A stretch of DNA of 64,000 nt, taken from contig NZ_JAJGZV010000005.1 of NCBI RefSeq assembly GCF_020805785.1, forward strand, positions 1 through 64,000. The letters are read 5' to 3'. This document shows, in pieces, positions 18,767 through 27,980 of the stretch. The notes below the pieces were generated by a model. The model made no database searches and was not told the origin of the DNA. It saw only the letters and a list, made by a program, of their open reading frames with translations. The position numbers were made by a program, and so were the translations under genes. Numbering within the stretch: the first letter of the stretch is position 1; every line of letters begins with the position of its first letter. This stretch comes from Flavobacterium chungbukense (lineage in GTDB: Bacteria; Bacteroidota; Bacteroidia; Flavobacteriales; Flavobacteriaceae).

Positions 18767-19618
18767 TTATACGGCAACACTTCCTTTTATAGCAGGATGC
18801 GGATCATAATCAACTAATGTAAAATCATTGAAATCAAAATCAAAAATGTTTTTAATCTCTGGATTTAAAATCATTTTTGGTAATGGTTTTGGTTCGCGTG
18901 TTAATTGCAGTTCTAACTGCTCAAAATGATTATTGTAAATATGCGCGTCACCAAAAGTGTGAATAAAATCTCCTGCTTCTAAATCGCAGACTTGTGCAAT
19001 CATCATCGTTAATAATGCATAAGATGCAATATTAAAAGGAACACCTAAAAAGATATCAGCACTTCTTTGATATAACTGACAAGACAATTTTCCTTTAGTT
19101 TCACCTTTTTCTAAATCTGGTGAGGCAACATAAAACTGAAAAAAGGCATGACATGGAGGCAAAGCGGCTTTATTATTAGCGACATTTTCCTCAAATGATT
19201 TTTTAGTATCAGGTAAAACAGAAGGATTCCATGCAGAAACCAACATTCTACGGCTGTTCGGATTTGTCTTTAATTCTGTAATTAATTCCGTAATCTGATC
19301 GATTTCTTCGCTGTTCCAATTTCTCCATTGATGTCCGTAAACAGGACCTAAATCACCGTTAGAATCTGCCCATTCATCCCAGATTTTAACTCCATTTTCC
19401 TGAAGATATTTGATATTCGTATCGCCTTTTAAAAACCAAAGCAATTCGTAAATAATCGATTTTAAATGTAATTTTTTGGTCGTAACCATTGGGAAACCTT
19501 CACTTAAATCAAAACGCATTTGATATCCGAAAACGCTTTTTGTTCCAGTTCCTGTACGATCTCCTTTTTGATTGCCGTTTTCTAAAACGTGTTTTACTAA
19601 ATCTAAGTATTGTTTCAT
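18767..19618 (-). CDS. thyA: Thymidylate synthase
   Basis: Makes dTMP from dUMP with methylenetetrahydrofolate. The 283 residues include the catalytic Cys in ALPPCHAFFQFYV, RTGTGTKSVFGYQMRFDL, HQWRNW, QRSADIFLGVPFNIASYALL and HIYNNHFEQ. It is about 20 residues longer than the E. coli enzyme, largely because of an insertion just before the catalytic loop (near KKSFEENVANNK). The 75 bases upstream contain an AATAAACAAAT-type inverted repeat. Confidence 0.97.
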   Translation of the reverse strand: MKQYLDLVKHVLENGNQKGDRTGTGTKSVFGYQMRFDLSEGFPMVTTKKLHLKSIIYELLWFLKGDTNIKYLQENGVKIWDEWADSNGDLGPVYGHQWRNWNSEEIDQITELITELKTNPNSRRMLVSAWNPSVLPDTKKSFEENVANNKAALPPCHAFFQFYVASPDLEKGETKGKLSCQLYQRSADIFLGVPFNIASYALLTMMIAQVCDLEAGDFIHTFGDAHIYNNHFEQLELQLTREPKPLPKMILNPEIKNIFDFDFNDFTLVDYDPHPAIKGSVAV

Positions 19619-19694
19619 GTTTTGTTTATTCGGTTATTCGTTTAATTGTTTAATCGATTTAACGAATAAACAAATCAACGATTAAACAATAATT

Positions 19695-20318
19695 TTATCT
19701 TTTCGAGATTTCATCTCTAATTTTAGCGGCTTTCTCGTAATCTTCCTGAGAAACTGCCTGATCAAGAAGGTCGTTTAATTCTTGTAAACTGTGTTTAGAA
19801 TAGACGTCGCCAGATTGATTGCTTTCTTCTTCGCGTCCAAAAGTTTCTGGATTAGAAAGCACATCGTCAATTTCCTGAGCTCCAGAATCTGTTTCAGCAG
19901 TATTAGATTTTAAATAAATACCAGCTTTATCTAAAATGTTCTTATAAGTAAAAATAGGAGCATTAAATCGCAATGCTAAAGCAATTGCATCAGAAGTTCT
20001 GGCATCAATAATTTCTTCAATTTTATCTCTTTCGCAGATTAAACTTGAATAAAAAACACCATCAACCAATTTATGAATGATAACTTGTTTTACTACTATG
20101 TCAAATCTTTCAGCGAAATTTTTAAATAAATCGTGCGTTAATGGGCGAGGTGGCTTAATCTCTTTTTCTAAAGCAATAGCGATTGACTGGGCTTCGAAAG
20201 CACCGATAACAATAGGTAGTTTTCTTTCGCCATCAACTTCATTCAAAATTAAGGCATAAGCGCCATTTTGAGTTTGACTGTATGAAATTCCTTTTATGGA
20301 TAATTTTACTAGACTCAT
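19695..20318 (-). CDS. Bifunctional nuclease family (DUF151) protein with UVR motif
   Basis: A 207-residue protein starting MSLVKLSIKG; seven extra upstream codons (from 20339) are possible but unconvincing. Residues 1-135 are a DUF151/bifunctional nuclease domain (KLPIVIGAFEAQSIAIALE, RPLTHDLF, RTSDAIALALRF). After an acidic linker, the last 35 residues (SLQELNDLLDQAVSQEDYEKA) form a UvrB/UvrC-type interaction motif. Domain homologues in plants have RNase/DNase activity; the bacterial role is not established. Confidence 0.88.
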   Translation of the reverse strand: MSLVKLSIKGISYSQTQNGAYALILNEVDGERKLPIVIGAFEAQSIAIALEKEIKPPRPLTHDLFKNFAERFDIVVKQVIIHKLVDGVFYSSLICERDKIEEIIDARTSDAIALALRFNAPIFTYKNILDKAGIYLKSNTAETDSGAQEIDDVLSNPETFGREEESNQSGDVYSKHSLQELNDLLDQAVSQEDYEKAAKIRDEISKR

Positions 20319-20415
20319 ATATGTTTGTAAAACGGGCACTTAGCACCGCATTTTAATACTTTTTGTGTTTGAAAAATAAAGCTGCAATTTTAGTCAAAAA
20401 ATATGGAACAAAAAA

Positions 20416-20457
20416 GCTGCCTATAAACAAAGATACAATATCTTGTTTTTAGGCAGC
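20416..20457 (-). terminator. Terminator of the etfBA operon
   Basis: Stem GCTGCCTATAAACAA / TTGTTTTTAGGCAGC (20416-20430 with 20443-20457), one mismatch, 26 bases after the etfA stop. On the minus strand it is followed by a U-run (complement of 20409-20415). Confidence 0.85.
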
Positions 20458-20482
20458 AAATATTTTGAAGAGAATTCTTGAA

Positions 20483-21451
20483 TTAAGAATGCTGAGCTTT
20501 AAAAGCTTTTAATTTCTCTGTTAATTGCGGTATGATTTCAAAAGCATCTCCAACTACACCATAATCAGCAACTTTAAAGAAAGGTGCTTCTGGATCATTA
20601 TTGATTACTACTTTTACCTTCGAAGAGTTGATTCCAGCAATATGCTGAATAGCTCCAGAGATTCCAACTGCGATATACAAGTTGGTTGCAACTGGTTTTC
20701 CTGTTTGTCCAACGTGCTCGCTATGAGGTCTCCATCCTAAATCTGAAACTGGTTTAGAACATGCAGTTGCAGCACCTAAAACAGCAGCAAGATCTTCAAT
20801 TAATCCCCAGTTTTCAGGGCCTTTTAATCCGCGTCCGCCAGAAACTACAATATCAGCATCAGCGATAGAAACTTTTCCAGAAACTTTTTCTACAGATTCT
20901 ACTTTTACACCAAAATCGTTATCTCCGATTGTTGGGTTAAAATCTTCTTCAGTTGCAGATCCTGCACTTTCGAAAATTCCGTAAGAGTTTTTAGCCAAAC
21001 CGAGAACTTTTACATCGGTATCGATTTGTGTAATGTTGAAAGCTTTGTTTGAAAAAGCATTTCTTTTTACTTGAAATGGAGAAGTGCTCACTGGCAATCC
21101 GACAACATTTGATGCAAAACCAGCATTTAAAGCTACTGCAACTAATGATGAAAGATAAATGCTGTCTGTTGTAGAAGAAAGTAAAACTACTTTTGTGCCT
21201 TCTTTTTCAGCAGCTTGTTTAATTACATCAGCATAAGCTTTAGCAGTAAAACCAGCTAATTTATCATTGCTTACTTTTAAAACTTTATCAACTCCATATT
21301 TGCCTAGTTCGCTTACGTCGCTAATGTTTACTGTTAAAGCAGTAACAGTTGTTCCTAAACTTTCGGCTACTTTTTTTGCATAAGAAGCTAATTCGAAAGC
21401 TACTTTTTTAAATTTTCCTTCTGCAGATTCTGCATATATTAATATTGACAT
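20483..21451 (-). CDS. etfA: Electron transfer flavoprotein subunit alpha
   Basis: The FAD-binding subunit of the ETF dimer that carries electrons from acyl-CoA dehydrogenases to the quinone pool. The 322 residues have an N-terminal ETF domain (1-180) and the C-terminal FAD domain with VVSGGRGLKGPENWGLIEDL, GWRPHSEHVGQTGK, NLYIAVGISGAIQHIAG and VINNDPEAPFFKVADYGVVGD, all family hallmarks. Forms an operon with etfB, with a 138-bp repeat-filled spacer between them. Confidence 0.97.
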   Translation of the reverse strand: MSILIYAESAEGKFKKVAFELASYAKKVAESLGTTVTALTVNISDVSELGKYGVDKVLKVSNDKLAGFTAKAYADVIKQAAEKEGTKVVLLSSTTDSIYLSSLVAVALNAGFASNVVGLPVSTSPFQVKRNAFSNKAFNITQIDTDVKVLGLAKNSYGIFESAGSATEEDFNPTIGDNDFGVKVESVEKVSGKVSIADADIVVSGGRGLKGPENWGLIEDLAAVLGAATACSKPVSDLGWRPHSEHVGQTGKPVATNLYIAVGISGAIQHIAGINSSKVKVVINNDPEAPFFKVADYGVVGDAFEIIPQLTEKLKAFKAQHS

Positions 21452-21589
21452 AATAATTTTAGATTTTAGATTTTAGATTTCAGATTTTTAAAATTGAAAT
21501 CTAAAAAGATTATTGATTTTAGATTTTGAAGTGAATCAAATGTTGATTTTAGATTTAGTATTGCGATCTGCAATCTAAAATCTACAATC
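21452..21589. repeat. TTTTAGATTT repeat tract inside the etfBA operon
   Basis: The spacer consists of direct and inverted copies of TTTTAGATTT / AAATCTAAAA, which can pair with each other. Same family as 10772-10876 and 54691-54720. Its position between two cotranscribed genes means it is transcribed and may form RNA hairpins. Confidence 0.6.
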
Positions 21590-22336
21590 TTAAATCACTT
21601 TAGCCTCGTTGTGTAATAAATTGATTAACTCATCTAAATTATCTGCAGAAACTAATTTTACTGCTGATTTTGGAGCTGGTTTTTCAAATTTCACTGCTTT
21701 TGTATTTACAGCTGCATCAACTGGCTCTAAAATTGTAAGCGCTTTAGTTCTTGCAGTCATAATTCCTCTCATGTTCGGAATACGTAAATCTTTTTCTTCA
21801 ACAAGACCTTTTTGACCACCAATAATTAAAGGTAGAGTAGTGCTTACTGTTTCTTTTCCGCCGTCAATTTCACGAACCGCTTTTACATTATTTCCATCAA
21901 CAGTTAAAGAAGTACAAGAATTTAAAAAGTTAGAACCTAAAATTCCTGCAATCATTCCAGGAACCATTCCACCATTATAATCAAGAGATTCTTTTCCTGC
22001 AATAACAAGATCGTAACCGCCGTTTTTAATTACTTCTGCTAATTGTTTTGCAACGAAAAAACCATCAGTTGGATTTGCGTTTACACGAATTGCTTCATTA
22101 GCACCAATTGCCAAAGCTTTACGCAATGTTGGTTCTGTATCTGGACCTCCAACGTTTACAACTGTTACATTTGCACCTTGTTGCTCTTGGAACCAGATAG
22201 CGCGTGTAAGACCGAATTCGTCGTTAGGATTAATTACATATTGTACGCCGGCTGTATCAAATTCTGAATCGCCGTTTGTAAAGTTAATTTTTGAAGTAGT
22301 ATCAGGCACATGGCTGATGCAAACTAGTATTTTCAT
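21590..22336 (-). CDS. etfB: Electron transfer flavoprotein subunit beta
   Basis: AMP-binding partner of EtfA. The 248 residues carry ISHVPDTTSKI at the start, YVINPNDEFGLTRAIWFQE, VIAGKESLDYNGGMVPGMIAG and LPLIIGGQKGLVEEKDLRIPNMRGIM with the beta-subunit signature. First gene of etfBA; a probable minus-strand promoter with -7 box TAAATTTG lies at 22370-22377. Divergent to pdhB. Confidence 0.97.
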   Translation of the reverse strand: MKILVCISHVPDTTSKINFTNGDSEFDTAGVQYVINPNDEFGLTRAIWFQEQQGANVTVVNVGGPDTEPTLRKALAIGANEAIRVNANPTDGFFVAKQLAEVIKNGGYDLVIAGKESLDYNGGMVPGMIAGILGSNFLNSCTSLTVDGNNVKAVREIDGGKETVSTTLPLIIGGQKGLVEEKDLRIPNMRGIMTARTKALTILEPVDAAVNTKAVKFEKPAPKSAVKLVSADNLDELINLLHNEAKVI

Positions 22337-22835
22337 AAGTATATATTTTGAATTTATAATATGCTTTTACAAATTTAGAATATTATTTGGAATAATTATA
22401 CTATGCATGCATAATATTTTTTAAAACTATTACGATTTCGCAAATTGTGTAGTTTTAGATGGTTTTAATCGGAAAGTAAAAATAAAAAATCATTCATTTA
22501 ATCTGATTATTAGGAATTTTGCAATATTTGACGACAATTAAGGCAATTGTTTTTTGTCTGATAAATACTAAAATTTGATTTTTTACGTTTTTATGAAGGA
22601 ATTTTGAAAGAACAGGAATTAAACAAATAAATTAAAGTTTGTAAAAAAAAGTTTTAAGCTGATAAGTGTGAATTGCACGTTATTATATCGTTTTCGTAAA
22701 TATCACAATTAAGTTTAAAAAGTTAAAACCCAAAACGAGATTGAAGTTAGTGCGATTTTAAATTCAATTTATGCTTTTAAGTTATTTAAAATATTTATTT
22801 TTGCTCTTCAGAAAATTCAACATACAATATAAAAT
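22337..22835. other. Divergent intergenic region between etfB and pdhB
   Basis: About 500 bases with no coding potential. It holds candidate -7 boxes for both genes: TAAATTTG on the minus strand (22370-22377) for etfB, and TATTTTTG on the plus strand (22796-22803) for pdhB. A palindrome-like ACTATGCATGCATAATA lies near 22408. No known riboswitch was recognised. Confidence 0.5.
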
Positions 22836-23813
22836 ATGAGAACAATACAATTTAGAGAGGCCATTTGTGAAGCGATGAGCGAAGAAATGCGTCACGATGA
22901 ATCCATATATTTAATGGGCGAAGAGGTTGCAGAATACAATGGAGCATACAAAGCTTCAAAAGGAATGCTTGCTGAGTTTGGAGAAAAAAGAGTAATCGAT
23001 ACTCCAATTGCTGAGCTTGGTTTTACAGGAATTGCAGTAGGTTCTGCAATGAATGGTAACCGACCAATTGTAGAATATATGACTTTCAACTTCTGTTTAG
23101 TTGGTATTGATCAAATTATAAATAACGCTGCTAAAATGCGTCAAATGACAGGTGGACAATTTAATGTGCCTATCGTTTTCCGCGGACCAACAGCTTCTGC
23201 TGGTCAATTAGGAGCAACTCACTCTCAAGCTTTAGAAAACTGGTTTGCTAATACTCCAGGTCTTAAAGTGGTTGTGCCTTCAACACCTTACGATGCAAAA
23301 GGACTTTTAAAATCTGCAATTCGTGATAATGATCCAGTTATTTTTATGGAATCTGAGCAAATGTATGGTGATAAAGGTGAAGTGCCAGACGGAGAATACA
23401 CTATTCCATTAGGAGTTGCTGACATCAAACGTGAAGGAACAGATGTAACTATTGTTTCTTTCGGAAAAATCATCAAAGAAGCTTTTATCGCTGCTGATGA
23501 ATTAGCTAAAGAAGGAATTTCTTGTGAAATTATCGACTTAAGAACTGTTCGTCCTATGGATAAAGATGCGATTCTTAAATCTGTTAAAAAAACAAACCGT
23601 TTAGTAATTCTTGAAGAAGCTTGGCCATTTGCAAGTATTTCTTCTGAAATTACTTATATCGTTCAAGAGCAAGCTTTTGACTTCCTTGATGCGCCAATTC
23701 AACGTATTACAACTGCAGATACTCCAGCGCCTTACTCGCCAGTATTACTAAAAGACTGGTTGCCAAATGCTGGTGATGTAGTAAAAGCAGTTAAAAAAGT
23801 ATTATACAAATAA
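22836..23813 (+). CDS. pdhB: Pyruvate dehydrogenase E1 component subunit beta
   Basis: The 325-residue beta subunit of a heterotetrameric 2-oxoacid dehydrogenase E1 that decarboxylates pyruvate with thiamine diphosphate. Motifs: REAICEAMSEEMRHDESIYLMGEEV, the TPP-contacting segment DTPIAELGFTGIAVGSAMNG, RGPTASAGQLGATHSQALENWF, and the transketolase C-terminal domain DLRTVRPMDKDAI and EEAWPFASISSEI. The alpha subunit and E2 are not adjacent. Branched-chain E1 beta is the alternative; the sequence looks more like PdhB. Confidence 0.93.
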   Translation: MRTIQFREAICEAMSEEMRHDESIYLMGEEVAEYNGAYKASKGMLAEFGEKRVIDTPIAELGFTGIAVGSAMNGNRPIVEYMTFNFCLVGIDQIINNAAKMRQMTGGQFNVPIVFRGPTASAGQLGATHSQALENWFANTPGLKVVVPSTPYDAKGLLKSAIRDNDPVIFMESEQMYGDKGEVPDGEYTIPLGVADIKREGTDVTIVSFGKIIKEAFIAADELAKEGISCEIIDLRTVRPMDKDAILKSVKKTNRLVILEEAWPFASISSEITYIVQEQAFDFLDAPIQRITTADTPAPYSPVLLKDWLPNAGDVVKAVKKVLYK

Positions 23814-23833
23814 TACATATTTAAAATACTCAC

Positions 23834-23874
23834 AAAACTTCATCATTCATAGTTAATTGATGAAGTTTTTTTTT
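23834..23874 (+). terminator. Terminator of pdhB
   Basis: Perfect 12-bp stem AAAACTTCATCA / TGATGAAGTTTT (23834-23845 with 23858-23869) followed by T residues to 23874. It covers the first candidate start codons of the next gene, which supports the downstream start at 23884. Confidence 0.88.
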
Positions 23875-23883
23875 GTCCAGACA

Positions 23884-26385
23884 ATGAAAAGAATAATTTT
23901 ACTCAGCCTATTTTTTGTATTCGCATTTGCGACTATTGCTACTGCACAAACGAAAGTGAGTGGAATTGTTTTGGACAAGTCTAATCAACCAATACCTTTT
24001 GCAAATGTTGTTTTTAAAGGTTCAAATATTGGAATTGTTTCTAATGAAGACGGTCGTTTTTACTTAGAATCGCCAAATACGTATACGGCTTTAATTGTTA
24101 CTTCGGCAGGATTTTCAGATAAAGAAATTCCCTTAGAAAAAGCAGTTAATTATAATTTCAAAATTGTTTTAGGTGAAGCCGAAGCATTGAATGAAGTTGT
24201 AATTTTTACAGGAAAGACTTCTAAAAAGAACAATCCAGCATTAGATATTTTGAGAAAAATATGGGAAAGAAAGCGTAAAAACGGACTTTACCAATTCAAT
24301 CAATATCAAATGCAGAAGTATGAAAAAGTAGAGTTTGACATGAATACTATTGATAGTGCCTTCATGAAAAACAAACTTTTCAAAGGAATGGAATTTGTCT
24401 TCAATCATGTTGATACTTCAGATGTTACGGGAAAAACATATCTTCCAATTTTCATTAACGAATCTGTTTATGATGTTTACGGAGATAATAAATTAAAGAA
24501 GGTAAAAGAAAACTTGACAGGAAATAAAATGTCTGGTTTTAATGGAAATCAGCAGATTTTATCTTTCGTAAAAGACCTTTATTCAGATTATAATATTTAC
24601 GACAATCACCTTAAATTTTTTGATAAAAGTTTTACAAGTCCGCTTTCTAAAACCGGAATCGACGTCTATAATTATGTCTTAAAAGACAGTGCGTATATCG
24701 ACAAAAAATGGTGTTTTAATATTGTTTTTTATCCAAGACGTAAAAACGAATTAACTTTTAAAGGAGATTTTTGGGTTAACGATACCACTTTTGCCATCAA
24801 GAAAATTAATATGGGCGTTACTAAAAGTGCCAATATTAACTGGGTAAAAGATATTTATATCGAACAGGAGTTTGAAGTAGAAAACGATTCAGTTTTCCTT
24901 TTAACGCGCGATTATATGATGTCTGATTTTGCTTTAAATAAAAAAGAAAAATCAAAAGGAGTTTACGGAAAACGAACGACACTGTATCGTAATCATAAAT
25001 TCAATATTCAGAAACCTGATAAATTTTATAAGGAAGAAGTCAATTTTATAGATAATGCCGTCTATGATCGACCGCCTGAATTCTGGGAAGAAAATCGTTT
25101 TGAAAAACTAAATAAAGACGAAGCGGGTATTTATAAAATGCTCGATACATTGCAAACCGTCAAGCGATTTAAGCAGCTGTATAATCTCGTCTCCATTTTA
25201 GGCAGTGGTTATGTCGAATTTAAAAACTTCGATTACGGACCAATTTTCTCTACTTTTGGTTATAATGAAGTAGAAGGTTTGCGATTGAGAGTTGGAGGAA
25301 GAACATATTTCGGTCCAAATGATCCTTGGCGTATACAAGCTTATACGGCTTATGGATTTGATGATAATAAATTCAAATACGGAGTTTCTGGAAAATGGAT
25401 GGTCGATAAGAAAAATCGAGTTATTATCTCTGGAGGAAATAGGCGTGATATCGAACAAATTGGAGCTAGCTTAACCACAACAAATGACGTCTTGGGACGA
25501 AGTTTTGCATCTTCCGCTTTATTCACTACGGGAAGTAATGGAAAGCTAACCAACATTAATTTGAGTAACGTTTCTGTTGAAATGGAAGTCAAAAAGAACT
25601 TTGTAGTTTCGGCAGGACTTTCATATCGAACGTTAGAATCGGCGTCAAAAACTTTTAGCTTAGATTATTATACGACTTTGCCAAGCGCTACAAATCCTAC
25701 GGGAGTTATAAAAAGTGATGTAAAACAGTCCGAAGCAAATATTCAGTTTGAGTATATGCCAAACCGAAAAACCATTGGTTATGGTGTTGAAAGAGATTTA
25801 GTTGATAGTCCTTTTAGTCATTTCTTTGTTAATTTTAGTTACGGTCTAAAAGGAGTTATGGACAGTGATTTTGCTTACGAAAAAATTCAGATCTTTTACA
25901 AACAACCTATTATAATCGGACCTTTAGGAAGATCTAATATTATTTTGGAAACAGGAAAAACTTTCGGAACAATTCCGTTAGGTTTAATGAGTGTGATTCC
26001 GGGTAACCAGACTTATTTTACAATTGAAAATACGTTTAGTAACTTGAATTTCTACGAGTTCGTTACCGATCAATATACAACTTTGCAATGGAATCATGAT
26101 TTTGGTGGAAGATTGTTCGCTAGAATTCCATTTATGAGAAAATTGAATTGGAGAGAATTTATTGGAGTTAGAGCAGTTCATGGAACTATTTCTGATGCTA
26201 ACCGTGCCATTAATGCTTCGGGATTGCCATATAATGCTCCAGAAAAAGTGTATTGGGAATATAACGCTGGAATTGGAAATATATTCAAAGTTTTCCGTCT
26301 TGATTTTTCATGGAGAGGAAACTATTTAGATATGCCAGATGCACATAAATTTGCCATAAAAGGATCTTTCGGGTTTTATTTCTAG
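23884..26385 (+). CDS. DUF5686 outer-membrane protein with carboxypeptidase-like regulatory domain
   Basis: Start MKRIILLSLFFVFAFATIATAQ gives a signal peptide; an upstream TTG start would lie inside the pdhB terminator. After the signal, residues 10-90 of the mature protein form a CarboxypepD_reg-like beta sandwich (VSGIVLDKSNQPIPFANVV), then a long middle domain and a C-terminal part with strand-rich barrel-like sequence ending GSFGFYF. The whole (833 residues) matches the DUF5686 family of Bacteroidetes outer-membrane proteins; function unknown. Monocistronic by terminators on both sides. Confidence 0.85.
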   Translation: MKRIILLSLFFVFAFATIATAQTKVSGIVLDKSNQPIPFANVVFKGSNIGIVSNEDGRFYLESPNTYTALIVTSAGFSDKEIPLEKAVNYNFKIVLGEAEALNEVVIFTGKTSKKNNPALDILRKIWERKRKNGLYQFNQYQMQKYEKVEFDMNTIDSAFMKNKLFKGMEFVFNHVDTSDVTGKTYLPIFINESVYDVYGDNKLKKVKENLTGNKMSGFNGNQQILSFVKDLYSDYNIYDNHLKFFDKSFTSPLSKTGIDVYNYVLKDSAYIDKKWCFNIVFYPRRKNELTFKGDFWVNDTTFAIKKINMGVTKSANINWVKDIYIEQEFEVENDSVFLLTRDYMMSDFALNKKEKSKGVYGKRTTLYRNHKFNIQKPDKFYKEEVNFIDNAVYDRPPEFWEENRFEKLNKDEAGIYKMLDTLQTVKRFKQLYNLVSILGSGYVEFKNFDYGPIFSTFGYNEVEGLRLRVGGRTYFGPNDPWRIQAYTAYGFDDNKFKYGVSGKWMVDKKNRVIISGGNRRDIEQIGASLTTTNDVLGRSFASSALFTTGSNGKLTNINLSNVSVEMEVKKNFVVSAGLSYRTLESASKTFSLDYYTTLPSATNPTGVIKSDVKQSEANIQFEYMPNRKTIGYGVERDLVDSPFSHFFVNFSYGLKGVMDSDFAYEKIQIFYKQPIIIGPLGRSNIILETGKTFGTIPLGLMSVIPGNQTYFTIENTFSNLNFYEFVTDQYTTLQWNHDFGGRLFARIPFMRKLNWREFIGVRAVHGTISDANRAINASGLPYNAPEKVYWEYNAGIGNIFKVFRLDFSWRGNYLDMPDAHKFAIKGSFGFYF

Positions 26386-26414
26386 TTAGAAAAGGCACAA
26401 AGATTCAAAATTAC

Positions 26415-26452
26415 AAAGTCGCAAAGGTTTATATTCTTTGCGACTTTTTTTA
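26415..26452 (+). terminator. Terminator after the DUF5686 gene
   Basis: Stem AAAGTCGCAAAG / CTTTGCGACTTT (26415-26426 with 26436-26447) and a T-run to 26451. The stem appears to have been made from a CAAAG-type dispersed repeat like that at 9016-9115. Confidence 0.8.
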
Positions 26453-26463
26453 TACTTATTTTT

Positions 26464-26561
26464 TTTCACGCAGATTTTGCAGATTTAAGCAGATTTATTT
26501 TTACAATTTTAAATTATTTAATCTGCGTTTATCAGCTTAAATCTGTAAAATCTGCGTGAAA
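26464..26561. repeat. Long inverted repeat, CACGCAGATTTT family
   Basis: Left arm from 26464 (TTTCACGCAGATTTTGCAGA and on) and right arm ending at 26561 (AATCTGCGTGAAA) are complementary over about 26 bases with one mismatch. The arms are built of GCAGATTT units. The spacer is AT-rich and non-coding. Looks like a miniature palindromic repeat of a kind scattered in Flavobacterium genomes. Confidence 0.75.
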
Positions 26562-26625
26562 CCAAAACTATCATTTACTAAATACTTTTTTATTTAATTT
26601 TGAAATAGATTTAAAAACGAAAGTA

Positions 26626-27225
26626 ATGCAAGAAGCTATCGATTTCTTAACCAATAAAAATTCCATATTTCGGGAAATAATCGAAAAGTATGGATTGCCG
26701 CCCATTCCAAAGCGTCCGCAGGGTTTTGAAACTTTAGTGTTATTAATTCTGGAACAGCAAGTTTCTATCGATTCGGCGAAAGCTACATTTTTAAAAATAA
26801 AATCGTATACCACTTGCAATCCTGAGACAATGGCTGTTCTTTCAGATGAAGAATTTAGAAATCTCGGAGTAAGCCGTCAAAAAACAAAATATATTAAGAT
26901 TTTAGCAGAGGCAATTTTAAGTAAAGAATTAGATATTGAAAGTTTAGCTTTAAAATCTGCAAAGCAAGTTCGAGAAGAACTAATTAAACTAAAAGGTATC
27001 GGAAATTGGACTATTGATATCTATTTAATGTTCTGTCTTGAAGAGTCCGATTTAATTCCGTTGGGAGATATTGCAGTAATTAATACCATAAAAGAATTGC
27101 TTGATATTCATGATAAGCAAGAAATGCAAATTCATGCTGAACAATGGAGTCCGTATCGATCTTATGCAACTTATTTGCTCTGGCATTATTACCTCAAGAA
27201 AAGAAATCGAACAATAACTTATTAA
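26626..27225 (+). CDS. DNA-3-methyladenine glycosylase, AlkA-like (HhH-GPD)
   Basis: A 199-residue base-excision repair enzyme with only the helix-hairpin-helix/GPD part of AlkA, lacking the N-terminal beta domain of E. coli AlkA. Features: LVLLILEQQVSIDSAKATF, hairpin LKGIGNWTIDIYLMF, and the catalytic Asp in PLGDIAV. It removes alkylated bases. Start MQEAIDFLTN is the first good Met. No neighbours of related function. Confidence 0.9.
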   Translation: MQEAIDFLTNKNSIFREIIEKYGLPPIPKRPQGFETLVLLILEQQVSIDSAKATFLKIKSYTTCNPETMAVLSDEEFRNLGVSRQKTKYIKILAEAILSKELDIESLALKSAKQVREELIKLKGIGNWTIDIYLMFCLEESDLIPLGDIAVINTIKELLDIHDKQEMQIHAEQWSPYRSYATYLLWHYYLKKRNRTITY

Positions 27226-27336
27226 ATGCTTGTTTTTTAAACTCTAATGCGGATAATTTAACCTTGTTTTTTATTGTAAAACTGGATTCTTTAGTTATTT
27301 TTGCAACCGAAATTATAGAAACAATAAAAAACGAAA

Positions 27337-27867
27337 ATGACCGCAGACAAATTAACGACTTTCGATGTATTAATCGAAATACCAAGAGGAAGCAGAAATA
27401 AATACGAGTACGATTTTGAAATTAAAAGAATGCGTTTCGACAGAATGTTATTCTCTTCAATGATGTACCCAGCAGATTACGGATTTATTCCAGAAACTTT
27501 AGCTCTTGATGGTGATCCTCTTGATGTATTGGTTTTAATAAACGAACCAACTTTTCCTGGATGTGTTATTGAAGTAAAACCAATTGGTGTTTTCCATATG
27601 GCAGATGATAAAGGACCAGACGAAAAAATCATTTGTGTACCAGTTTCAGATCCAATCTGGAATTCATTAAATGACCTTTCAGATATTAATGGACACTTAT
27701 TGAAAGAAATCGAGCATTTCTTCCAAGTATACAAAGATCTTGAAAACAAGCAAGTAGATGTTGAAGGTTGGGGAGACGTTAACGAGGCATTCGCAATTAT
27801 TGCAGAATGTACAAAACGTTTTAACGATATTGAAAATAAACCAGAGGGATTATTTAGTATTAAATAA
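27337..27867 (+). CDS. ppa: Inorganic pyrophosphatase (family I)
   Basis: Soluble Mg-dependent pyrophosphatase. The 176 residues contain IEIPRGSRNKYEYD, YPADYGFIPETLALDGDPLDVLV (metal-binding Asp cluster), and the active-site VKPIGVFHMADDKGPDEKI. Length and motifs are normal for family I. It is followed by a terminator and then by the membrane-bound pyrophosphatase hppA, so both kinds of PPi-hydrolysing enzyme are neighbours. Confidence 0.97.
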   Translation: MTADKLTTFDVLIEIPRGSRNKYEYDFEIKRMRFDRMLFSSMMYPADYGFIPETLALDGDPLDVLVLINEPTFPGCVIEVKPIGVFHMADDKGPDEKIICVPVSDPIWNSLNDLSDINGHLLKEIEHFFQVYKDLENKQVDVEGWGDVNEAFAIIAECTKRFNDIENKPEGLFSIK

Positions 27868-27890
27868 TTTATACCCTTTTCTATTATAAA

Positions 27891-27925
27891 AAAAGCAATA
27901 CTGCCGTCAGGAGTATTGCTTTTTT
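27891..27925 (+). terminator. Terminator of ppa
   Basis: Stem AAAAGCAATACT / AGTATTGCTTTT (27891-27902 with 27912-27923), followed by T residues; 24 bases after the ppa stop. Confidence 0.88.
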
Positions 27926-27980
27926 GTTTAAATTCGTTTCAGTTAGATTGTTGACTATTAACCAAAACCATTAAAATATT

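Noticed and set aside
23857..23883. Upstream TTG start for the DUF5686 protein
   Set aside because: It lies inside the pdhB terminator hairpin and would put ten extra residues before a perfect signal peptide.
27144..27401. ORF overlapping the end of the AlkA-like gene and the start of ppa
   Set aside because: Frame-shifted reading through two real genes and their spacer; low-complexity translation.
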